Below, one piece after another: positions 26,281-33,080 of a stretch of 51,829 nucleotides of DNA. This DNA is from a virus: positions 1 through 51,829 of the IMG/VR virus record IMGVR_UViG_3300027852_000047. One strand, 5' to 3'. The notes under the pieces were generated by a model. It ran no database searches. It was given only the letters and a program-made list of their open reading frames with translations, and was not told the origin of the DNA. Within the stretch, counting starts at the first letter, position 1. Every line of letters starts with the position of its first letter. The position numbers and the translations under genes are program-made.

Positions 26281-26898
26281 CTAGCTTTGTGACCATTTCG
26301 CCTTCCACTCTTTGTGTGGCATCACCACTGGCATGGTCGTGGTGGTCAGGTTAATTGTTTGGGTCTTGGCGCACAGTGAATGCGCCCATGCGTCTGCCAC
26401 AGCTTCCAAGGGCCCATCGGTATCCAGCCCGTCCCAGCTTTTGTCAACTGGGGAAGCCTTCACAATAGCACCCTTGTCAGCACTGCCGTCCCCTGTGGCG
26501 GCTTTTTTCGTGCTGGAAGGTATGGCTTCGGTCAGGTGCATCTCGTCCAGAAACGGTGCCACGATCATGGCTAGCCCAGTCTCTATGGAGTTGTACAGGC
26601 GTATCTGTATCAGGAACGTAGTCACGCTACTGAAGCGGTTATTCCTGTTGAATATAGGTTGCTCGATGCATACCTCAAGCCTAGAGATACCAAAGTAGCT
26701 GCACCATTCATTGACCTTGTCACATACTGCATCCGCCAGAGCCGTGGCACGCACGAACCCGGGCAACTTGGTGCTGTGTTCTTGGAACGTAGCGAACGCC
26801 ATCACCTCGTCTTTGTGGTCACTCCTCCGGAGCACCAGCCCCGTTTCACCGAAGCCCGGGTCCACACCCAGTGACCATAGTGTCTGCGATGGTTTCAT
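26281..26898 (-). CDS. RuvC-like Holliday junction resolvase
   Basis: A 205-residue protein with an RNase H fold. The acidic residues expected are visible: LGVDPGFGETGLVL (first Asp), LEVCIEQPIF (Glu) and EAVADAWAHSL near the C-terminus (final Asp pair). It would cut branched replication and recombination intermediates before packaging. It starts inside the helicase gene with a 53-base overlap. Confidence 0.8.
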   Translation of the reverse strand: MKPSQTLWSLGVDPGFGETGLVLRRSDHKDEVMAFATFQEHSTKLPGFVRATALADAVCDKVNEWCSYFGISRLEVCIEQPIFNRNNRFSSVTTFLIQIRLYNSIETGLAMIVAPFLDEMHLTEAIPSSTKKAATGDGSADKGAIVKASPVDKSWDGLDTDGPLEAVADAWAHSLCAKTQTINLTTTTMPVVMPHKEWKAKWSQS

Positions 26899-28147
26899 GT
26901 TGTTCCTCAGAATCGTGTATGTACATTCTATCTAGGTCACTATGCACGTACACCATGCCGCGTTCGGTACTCTCGCGCTGCTTGATGTCGGATAGTCTCA
27001 TGATTTTGTTGGCCAGTTCCTCTGGAGATTGGTTGAGGCCGATGGCGATGTCGGTGTGCATGAGTACCTCGAAGCATTCAGCAATGTGGCTGCCCTTGAT
27101 GGTGTGGACCTCACTGCCTGCACGGTTGATTTGCCATGCCGACAGCACCCGCAGGTCCAGCTCATTGGCCAGCTGGCGCATCTCCTTGGCTACTGCGCCC
27201 ATACCGAAGCGTTCTTGGGTGTGGCGCGTCTTGGTACCGGGTGCCATCAACGCCAGATAATCCAGCATCAGGTAGTCAACTGGCATGCCCTGTGAGCGCA
27301 TGCGTAGCACCATGCTGCGTATGTCATGTACAGTAGGGGACCGATGGGACAAGTCTGCTATCCATAGATTCCCGGCCACCTTGGCCCGCTCCTTGAGCAC
27401 AGTGTTGGGATTCTGGAGCCACTCATCGCTGGTGAAGTGCGTCAAACACTGGTCTACGCGCCGCAAACACTTCTCTTTGGATATCTCTAGCGACACAGCT
27501 AGGACGTTGCATCCGTCCTGCGCTGCAGCAATCGTAGACTGCCACAAATAAGAAGTTTTGCCCCTATTATAAGGTGCAAGGTAAAGGCACAACTCCCCAC
27601 TACCAATGCCGCCAGACAGCTTAGTATCCAGCTCAGCTGATATACCAAGAGACTGAACCATTGGACGAACGAAGTCGGCATCAGGCGCTGGGGCGCTAGA
27701 GATGTCGAGTACATCGAGTTCCACCGCAGAGGCGGCTGCCACTGCTCTCTCAAGCAACTCCGCAGGAGCCGTGGGCTCAAACCGATCCGTGTCAACATAT
27801 GTTCCAATGTATTGCCCAGCCTGTAACGCAAGCTGGCGCGATACGAAGGTGCGGATGGAGGGGCGGAGGAGCTTTGGGTCAAGGGCGTCATAGTCTGATA
27901 TCTCCTCCACGATATGAATGAGTTCATCACGCCTGTCGCCATCTCTGTAAGTAGCTGCAATGTCAGCAGCTAACACCGCCACCTCTACATCACCAGACCT
28001 GTACATATCGTGTAAGCGCAGGATGTGGGTGTACAGGACTCTGGCGTTGGTGTTGGTGAATACATCTTCGGTTACGATGTCACGAAATGCTGCCCAGCTG
28101 TCTCGACGCATCAAAGAGCGCAGTACTATGGCAAGTATTTCATCCAT
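26846..28147 (-). CDS. DnaB-type replicative helicase
   Basis: A 433-residue protein. The N-terminal helical domain (residues 1-100) resembles the DnaB collar. The RecA-like core has Walker A APYNRGKTSYLW, a Walker B-type VDYLMLDYLALMAPG and a late arginine-rich segment (IMRLSDIKQRES). It unwinds the fork with the encoded primase and polymerase. It overlaps the kinase gene by 8 bases (ATGGATGA). Confidence 0.87.
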   Translation of the reverse strand: MDEILAIVLRSLMRRDSWAAFRDIVTEDVFTNTNARVLYTHILRLHDMYRSGDVEVAVLAADIAATYRDGDRRDELIHIVEEISDYDALDPKLLRPSIRTFVSRQLALQAGQYIGTYVDTDRFEPTAPAELLERAVAAASAVELDVLDISSAPAPDADFVRPMVQSLGISAELDTKLSGGIGSGELCLYLAPYNRGKTSYLWQSTIAAAQDGCNVLAVSLEISKEKCLRRVDQCLTHFTSDEWLQNPNTVLKERAKVAGNLWIADLSHRSPTVHDIRSMVLRMRSQGMPVDYLMLDYLALMAPGTKTRHTQERFGMGAVAKEMRQLANELDLRVLSAWQINRAGSEVHTIKGSHIAECFEVLMHTDIAIGLNQSPEELANKIMRLSDIKQRESTERGMVYVHSDLDRMYIHDSEEQHETIADTMVTGCGPGLR

Positions 28148-28688
28148 CGACTACGCCAGCTTTCTCCAGTGCCCTACACACGTCGGCGCACATCACCTTC
28201 GCGTACCCATGGGCACCAGCCCACGGTATGTTGAATTCTGCGCTGTCCAAAGCAGTCTCAGATACGTCATCATCATGTGGCGATGGGCCGTTCGGGTCAC
28301 CGAACTTAGCCAACCGCACCGTCACCGCACCATACGCTTCCAACATAGCAAGCTCATTGGGGAATCTTACATCATCTACCACAACCACCGTGTCAGCTCC
28401 AGTGCGTGCATCTGCCCACGATATGTCTTCCAGCTTGCGCTGGACCTTACGTACCCAGTAGTCCGGGTCGTAGTGACGCATGGCTTGGCCGTACACCTGC
28501 ATAAGCTGGCGTACGACAGCAGGCTTAGTAACCTCTACATCCTCACGTGGGATACCCATCGCAATGATGGCGTCCTTGAGCGGGGTGGCGAAGTGAATGA
28601 GGCGGACCCTAGCGTCCTTGCTCTGTATGTGCTTGGCCAGCGTGGTCTTACCGCTGCCCATCTTGCCACTAATAGCAACTATCTTCAC
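28140..28688 (-). CDS. Deoxynucleoside monophosphate kinase
   Basis: A 182-residue P-loop kinase with ISGKMGSGKTTLAKHI as Walker A, VVVDDVRFPNELAML as the substrate-side motif and an RLAKFGDP segment, matching the T4 gp1-like dNMP kinase group. It phosphorylates dNMPs for DNA synthesis and so works with the ribonucleotide reductase. The start is GTG in a GTGA overlap with the nuclease stop. Confidence 0.82.
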   Translation of the reverse strand: MKIVAISGKMGSGKTTLAKHIQSKDARVRLIHFATPLKDAIIAMGIPREDVEVTKPAVVRQLMQVYGQAMRHYDPDYWVRKVQRKLEDISWADARTGADTVVVVDDVRFPNELAMLEAYGAVTVRLAKFGDPNGPSPHDDDVSETALDSAEFNIPWAGAHGYAKVMCADVCRALEKAGVVDG

Positions 28689-29569
28689 AGGATACCTCCT
28701 CCCTCCGGATCGACCTCGACATCAATAGCAGGGTCAGGGTAAAGCACTGTAGGTTCCAGCCCACGCTTGCGCCGGTATTCAGCACCACGACACAGGTACT
28801 TGAACGGGCAATAGCCACACTCGCTGGAGCTGTAGATGTTACCGGGCATGGGTGGTTCACCACTACGTACTCTCTCTGCGATGAACGAACAACGCTGGAG
28901 TACCTTGTCCCAGATAACCGGATCAAAGGCGTACTCGTAGCCACCGTGTGTGACTTGGTCGTCCTTATTGCGGACGCCCATGTAGCAGTTGGACCTATCC
29001 ACAAACACAATGTAGCTGTAGTTCAGGTTCAGCATCTTCATCATGGCTGTGGTCTGGTACAAGAATCCCGGGTGGAACTCGTCAATGATCTTACGTACGC
29101 CAGCTTGCCCCTTGGATGCATGGGCCCAGTTGAGCTTCATGTATTTGTGGTAGCCCAGTGACTTGATCTCAAGGTACGCAGTGGTGTCAATGGCTGGCAA
29201 ATGAATGCGCCCATCTCCACGTCCGGACAGCGAGATCTTGGTGCCTTCGTACTCGTAGTCGTAACCGTAACACTTGTCCAGTTCCTCTACCGTACCCTTG
29301 TCGTCATCGAACTTGAGTCCGGACAGCTGGGCACCGTGGTCCCTCAAGCTGAAGCGCACCACGTCGTGGGCTAAGTCACCAAACACAGCGTAGTCTTCGG
29401 AGTGACCGTATCTGGGCGTGGGCGTGTAGCCGGACAGCCTATACCAGATGCGTCTGGCGCAGTCAGACAACTCACTGCAACGAAAGCGCATAGGAGGCTT
29501 CCGGTACTTGCGCGCCTTGACCCGCCCCACCTCGTCACGGTCTTGATATACTTGTGCCATGGGATCCAA
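28685..29569 (-). CDS. RecB/Cas4-family nuclease with Fe-S cysteines
   Basis: About 294 residues. The PD-(D/E)xK core is GRGDGRIHLP ... AYLEIKSLGYHKY, followed by a helix carrying Gln/Tyr (FLYQTTAMMKML). One Cys in LSDCARRIWY plus the C-terminal CGYCPFKYLC make the four-cysteine iron-sulphur arrangement of Cas4/AddB-type exonucleases. It is probably a recombination or replication exonuclease. TTG 29569 has AGGAG at 7-bp spacing; ATG 29560 is an alternative. Confidence 0.82.
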   Translation of the reverse strand: MDPMAQVYQDRDEVGRVKARKYRKPPMRFRCSELSDCARRIWYRLSGYTPTPRYGHSEDYAVFGDLAHDVVRFSLRDHGAQLSGLKFDDDKGTVEELDKCYGYDYEYEGTKISLSGRGDGRIHLPAIDTTAYLEIKSLGYHKYMKLNWAHASKGQAGVRKIIDEFHPGFLYQTTAMMKMLNLNYSYIVFVDRSNCYMGVRNKDDQVTHGGYEYAFDPVIWDKVLQRCSFIAERVRSGEPPMPGNIYSSSECGYCPFKYLCRGAEYRRKRGLEPTVLYPDPAIDVEVDPEGGGIL

Positions 29570-29759
29570 TAATCTTCTCCTCTATTTCTGCCAACAAGTT
29601 TCCAAGCACACGCATGCCGTATTCAGCGGATTCCAACGTAGCCCGGGCCTTGTCCAAGTGCGCCTCTGCGTCAGAAATCATGCTGTCCACAGTAACCGTT
29701 ATAGTGTGTGGGCAATTGATGTCCCCTGCTACGTGTTGTCCACAGGCGCACCTAGCCAT
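29535..29759 (-). CDS. Small protein with Cys/His head and coiled coil
   Basis: A 74-residue protein. CACGQHVAGDINCPH at the N-terminus offers four metal ligands, followed by a coiled coil (EAHLDKARATLESAEYGMRV). GGAGA lies upstream of ATG. It overlaps genes on both sides. No named family. Confidence 0.6.
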   Translation of the reverse strand: MARCACGQHVAGDINCPHTITVTVDSMISDAEAHLDKARATLESAEYGMRVLGNLLAEIEEKIIGSHGTSISRP

Positions 29760-29941
29760 CCTGTCTCCTTCATATAGTTAAAAATGGCCTCGCGCACATC
29801 GCGCACGGCCCCATGTCGGCCAGACTCATGCAGCCGCCAACCTCTGGAGTACGTTGACTCGCGCATGATAGCGGTGCCAGCGTACTCAGCGTCGTCAGTG
29901 AGGGCCTGCAAGAAGTCCAGTAGTTCCTTGTCAGTAGGCAT
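29729..29941 (-). CDS. Hypothetical small protein
   Basis: A 70-residue protein (MPTDKELLDFLQALTDDAEY ...). It starts at ATG 29941 with AAAGGA upstream, just after the tRNA-like gene. It is helical with a conserved-looking RGWRLHESGRHGAVRDVREA middle. Function unknown. Confidence 0.6.
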   Translation of the reverse strand: MPTDKELLDFLQALTDDAEYAGTAIMRESTYSRGWRLHESGRHGAVRDVREAIFNYMKETGWLGAPVDNT

Positions 29942-29956
29942 ATGTATTCCTTTGGT

Positions 29957-30027
29957 GGCCCCCGGCAGGATTCTATACCTGCAATACATCCTTGAAAGGG
30001 ACATGTGTTCTATTACACTACGGGGGC
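29957..30027 (-). tRNA. tRNA-Glu(UUC)-like gene with altered D and T loops
   Basis: The cloverleaf has a perfect acceptor GCCCCCG/CGGGGGC, D-stem GTGT/ACAC, anticodon stem TGTCC/GGATG, and loop CTTTCAA with anticodon TTC (Glu). The T-stem is GCAGG/CCTGC. The D-loop is AATAGA without the usual GG, and the T-loop is the 8-base TATAGAAT instead of TTCGAAT, so the tertiary elbow contacts are lost. A CCA is close to the 3' end, but two bases rather than one separate it from the acceptor. It may be a decaying or specialised tRNA. Confidence 0.65.
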
Positions 30028-30035
30028 ACCTTATG

Positions 30036-30752
30036 TTAGTCAGCCAGCAGCGCGTCCACATCCAGCTCGTCACCGAACGTAATGCGCAGCAAGTCACGCT
30101 GGCCCGCCTCGTCCAGCACATTCAGCCGGACTTCCTTGGTCGGGTCCACGATCTTCTCATCCCAGTCAGGGAAGATGTCATCCAGCTTGGCCTTCTTGCC
30201 ATTCAAGCTGGGTGTGTAGCGAGTCTTGAGGCCAGACCCCTCACGCATGATGACCAAGTCCTGCCCGTTGTCGGGGTCAGTGAAAAAGTCATCGTTGGTT
30301 TCCTGAGCCTGAGCCAGCAGCCCCACCACAGTGTTAGCCGTCTTGCGCGACAGGCCGATCAGCTTGGGGCCGAAGTACGAGTCTTCCGTACGGTCGTACA
30401 CCAGACCCTGCACATACCAGCGGGTGCTAGCGTTGAGCTTCTTGGCCATGGCAGCAGCGGTCTTGTCGCCAGTGTCGCCCAACGTGTAGAGGGCCTTGGT
30501 GACACGACACAGCAGGCAATCTTCCTCGCCGTCCCCGTGTTCTTTGAGGCAAGCCACCGCACAGCCACGATTCTCCGCGTCCTTGAGATTGAAGTGGTTG
30601 GTCACTGCCGTGAAGATGTTGCCACTCTCGTCCGTAGGCGGGAGCACCCTTATGCGAGTCGAGGTGTCTGGCTTGAGGTCGAAGAAGATGGAGTCACGCT
30701 CCGTGGACTTCTTGGCGGCAGCGATGTTGAGCTTGAAAACTTTCTTGGCCAT
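30036..30752 (-). CDS. Single-stranded DNA binding protein
   Basis: A 238-residue protein with T4 gp32-like layout. The N-terminus is basic, and a Cys/His zinc site (HFNLKD ... CAVACLKEH ... CLLC, about residues 53-82) is inserted in an OB-type core (RWYVQGLVYDRTED). The acidic tail DELDVDALLAD would recruit polymerase and helicase. Ribosome site AAGGAG. It has its own strong promoter immediately upstream (30793-30821). Confidence 0.75.
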   Translation of the reverse strand: MAKKVFKLNIAAAKKSTERDSIFFDLKPDTSTRIRVLPPTDESGNIFTAVTNHFNLKDAENRGCAVACLKEHGDGEEDCLLCRVTKALYTLGDTGDKTAAAMAKKLNASTRWYVQGLVYDRTEDSYFGPKLIGLSRKTANTVVGLLAQAQETNDDFFTDPDNGQDLVIMREGSGLKTRYTPSLNGKKAKLDDIFPDWDEKIVDPTKEVRLNVLDEAGQRDLLRITFGDELDVDALLAD

Positions 30753-30792
30753 GGGTTCTCCTTGGCTTGAAGTGTGTGTCTTTCCCTACTTA

Positions 30793-30821
30793 AGTATACC
30801 ACGGTTACGTGGAGGGGTCAA
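30793..30821 (-). promoter_or_regulatory. Leftward promoter for the ssb gene
   Basis: Minus strand TTGACC (30816-30821), exactly 17 bases, then TATACT (30793-30798). It is close to the sigma-70 consensus and a member of the repeated promoter set of this phage. It overlaps the end of the upstream coding sequence. Confidence 0.75.
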
Positions 30822-30996
30822 CCTTATTCTCATCCAATTTGTGGTCGCCGCACCAATCACTTTCAAATACAGCTGGCCATCCGTCCAATGTAGGCGCGTG
30901 CTTGCGGCAACGGCCCAGCGGAGCAATCTTCGGAATGTTGTACATACACGTCCTGCATTGCATGCCCTTTGTCCTGTGCATCCAGTTGTCTGCCAT
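30805..30996 (-). CDS. Small zinc-binding protein
   Basis: A 63-residue protein. The CRTCMYN pair, then C (GRCRKH) and C (DWCGDH), give a four-cysteine/histidine metal site. ATG 30996 follows the ribonucleotide reductase stop by one base. The ssb promoter is embedded in its 3' part. Function unknown; possibly a redox or DNA-binding helper. Confidence 0.62.
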   Translation of the reverse strand: MADNWMHRTKGMQCRTCMYNIPKIAPLGRCRKHAPTLDGWPAVFESDWCGDHKLDENKVDPST

Positions 30997-30997
30997 G

Positions 30998-32710
30998 TTA
31001 ATCACAATCCCTTCTACCTGTCTCAGTGTCAATGCGGCAAGACGCCGCTTCCTCGTCCGCACTGGTCAACAAAGCAGCACGCTTGCCGTCCTTGTTGTAT
31101 ACCGTCAGCCCCTTGATCCCATTGTGCCATGCATCCATGAACATCTGCTGGAAGTCCTCCCACGCACAGCTGGAGTCCAGATTGAGTGTCTTGGACACGG
31201 CACTATCGGCCCAGTAGGCTGCATTGGTGAGTACTGCCATGTGCTCAGCTATCGACACATCTTGGGTGCGCTTGCCCTCCACGCCCAGATACTTATGCCC
31301 ATAGTCCTCAAGCACATGGGCAGTGACCTCACCATCTCCAGCGTAGGCCCTGTTCATCTTGTACGCAAACACAGGCTCGATGCCAGACGACACATTGTCA
31401 GCACACAACGAAATGGATCCGGTGGGAGCCACAGAAATCAGGTGGCTGTTGCGTATGCCGTGATGCACCATAGCTGTACGTAGTTCTTGAGTGAGAGCAC
31501 GTTGAACGTACTCGCTCTGCACGTAGTCTATACGGAAGAACGGGAAAGACCCCTTCTCCTTGGCCAAGTCGATGCTGGCCTTGTACGATTCATGCACCAG
31601 CAGCGTGAAGATGGCGTCCTGCACCGACACGAACGCACTAGACCCATAGCTGTGCCCCATTGCCTCGATGGCATTGGCCAACCCAGTCACACCCAGCCCA
31701 ATGCGCCGCTTGTTCTTGGTTTCCTTCTCTTGTTCATACAACGGGTACACCGCACGGTCAATGATGTTGTCCATGCCCCTCACCACTGGAGGTATGTCTG
31801 CCGCCAGCCTAGCGAAGTCAAAGGTGTACGTGTCGCTGGGAGACTTCCGGAGGTACTTGACAAGATTGAAGGAGCCCAGCAAACACGACCCATGGGGCGG
31901 GAGCGGCTGCTCTCCGCACGGGTTGGTAGCTGTGATGGTTTCACAGTATTTCAGGTTGTTGGTGCTGTTGATGGTATCTATGAACAAGACTCCCGGTTCC
32001 GCCCAGTCCCACGCAGAACGCAGAAGGGTTTCCCATAGGTTACGTGCTCGTATGGTGCTGTACACGCGGCCCCCGAACCGCAAGTTGAAGTCGGTATCTT
32101 GCTCCACTGCGACCATGAATTCATCTGTAACAGCCACTGAAATGTTGAACCCGTTGAGTTCAGTTTCGTTGCGTTTTGCATGAATGAACTCCTCGATGTC
32201 CGGGTGGTCGATGCGCATCACACCCATCTGGGCCCCTCGCCTGTGACCAGACGACGCAACGCACTTACATACAGCGTCAAAGATCTGCATGAAGGTGACT
32301 GGCCCAGAGCTACTACTGTTGAGCTTGTGAATAGTAGCACCACGTGGGCGCAGGGTACTGAAGTCGTACCCAATGCCGCCACCCATACGCATGGTGGTAG
32401 CTGCTTCGGCAGCACGGTCCATGATACTGCCGTGGCCTTCGGTGAAGCTATCTTCAATGGTCCCAGACACATAGCAGTTGTACGGTGTGACATTGCGGCT
32501 GGAGCCCATGGCCGCTTGGACACGCCCTCCGGGCAGGAACCTCATGTCTTTGAGTATGCTGCGCAACGTGTGGTAGTGCGCGTCGTCGTCTGACAGGGCA
32601 GCAGCCACCCGGTTCATTGCGTCCCTGAATGACTCGCCCTTGGAGCGATACTTGTCTGCGTGTAGAGCTATAGAGAATGGTTCGCGCGGTCCGATGTGTT
32701 CGTCTGTCAT
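30998..32710 (-). CDS. nrdJ: Adenosylcobalamin-dependent (class II) ribonucleotide reductase
   Basis: A 570-residue protein. NCYVSGTIEDSF, RMGGGIGYDFSTLRPRG, the SSGHRRGAQMG stretch and NPCGEQPLPPHGSC are typical of B12-dependent NrdJ. The NPCGEQ Cys and Glu and the early NCY Cys are catalytic. APTGSISLCADNVSSGIEP is also conserved, and the C-terminal CRIDTETGRRDC is the redox pair. It converts ribonucleotides to deoxy forms without a second subunit or oxygen. It starts with TAATG overlap. Confidence 0.9.
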   Translation of the reverse strand: MTDEHIGPREPFSIALHADKYRSKGESFRDAMNRVAAALSDDDAHYHTLRSILKDMRFLPGGRVQAAMGSSRNVTPYNCYVSGTIEDSFTEGHGSIMDRAAEAATTMRMGGGIGYDFSTLRPRGATIHKLNSSSSGPVTFMQIFDAVCKCVASSGHRRGAQMGVMRIDHPDIEEFIHAKRNETELNGFNISVAVTDEFMVAVEQDTDFNLRFGGRVYSTIRARNLWETLLRSAWDWAEPGVLFIDTINSTNNLKYCETITATNPCGEQPLPPHGSCLLGSFNLVKYLRKSPSDTYTFDFARLAADIPPVVRGMDNIIDRAVYPLYEQEKETKNKRRIGLGVTGLANAIEAMGHSYGSSAFVSVQDAIFTLLVHESYKASIDLAKEKGSFPFFRIDYVQSEYVQRALTQELRTAMVHHGIRNSHLISVAPTGSISLCADNVSSGIEPVFAYKMNRAYAGDGEVTAHVLEDYGHKYLGVEGKRTQDVSIAEHMAVLTNAAYWADSAVSKTLNLDSSCAWEDFQQMFMDAWHNGIKGLTVYNKDGKRAALLTSADEEAASCRIDTETGRRDCD

Positions 32711-32892
32711 TAATACAAATCCTTATCACTATACACAGTGAACATTACCAGATGACTGTAGGGATAGCAGATCCAATCGTCGTCTACGGTGACGAACCTC
32801 ACCCACTTAGACTCCTCCTTAATGTGAGAAATGTCGTCGTAACAAAACTCTTCCACCGAACCATCTTGCTCCCAGCTAACCACTACTTTCAC
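32710..32892 (-). CDS. Hypothetical small acidic protein
   Basis: A 60-residue protein with GTG start in a GTGA overlap and GGAGA upstream. It has a beta-like pattern rich in Asp, Glu, Trp and Tyr (VVVSWEQDGSVEEF, VRFVTVDDDWICYPY). No family is recognised. Confidence 0.58.
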   Translation of the reverse strand: MKVVVSWEQDGSVEEFCYDDISHIKEESKWVRFVTVDDDWICYPYSHLVMFTVYSDKDLY

Positions 32893-33080
32893 GGTTTCTC
32901 CTTGACTACATACGGGGCACTCCTACGTAAGGTTCTAACATTACGTATTGGCAGCACGTACTGTCGTTCGTCAACGAGGTCTAAGACCATGCAATTGCTG
33001 ACGTTAACAATATCGCATACCCCAGCTAACTGAATCTCGTCTCCATTCGCAAACCAAACCCTAACATCGCACACTTCCAT
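32889..33080 (-). CDS. Hypothetical small beta-rich protein
   Basis: A 63-residue protein starting at ATG 33080, which shares its A with the polymerase stop (TAATG). It is a strand-rich protein (VRVWFANGDEIQLAG, MVLDLVDERQYVLPI), perhaps an SH3-like fold. Function unknown. Confidence 0.58.
   Translation of the reverse strand: MEVCDVRVWFANGDEIQLAGVCDIVNVSNCMVLDLVDERQYVLPIRNVRTLRRSAPYVVKEKP

Noticed and set aside
25799-26308. Leftward 169-residue reading frame overlapping the co-chaperonin
   Set aside because: It lies entirely over the GroES-like gene in another frame and has shadow-like composition. Only its hydrophobic last 19 residues look coherent, and they lack a ribosome site.
27960-28742. 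Rightward 260-residue frame over helicase, kinase and nuclease genes
   Set aside because: Antisense to three clearly recognisable enzymes. The amino acid composition is that of a reverse-strand shadow.
30998-31483. Rightward frames over the ribonucleotide reductase
   Set aside because: The leftward NrdJ motifs are unmistakable, and the rightward frames have no motif or ribosome site.
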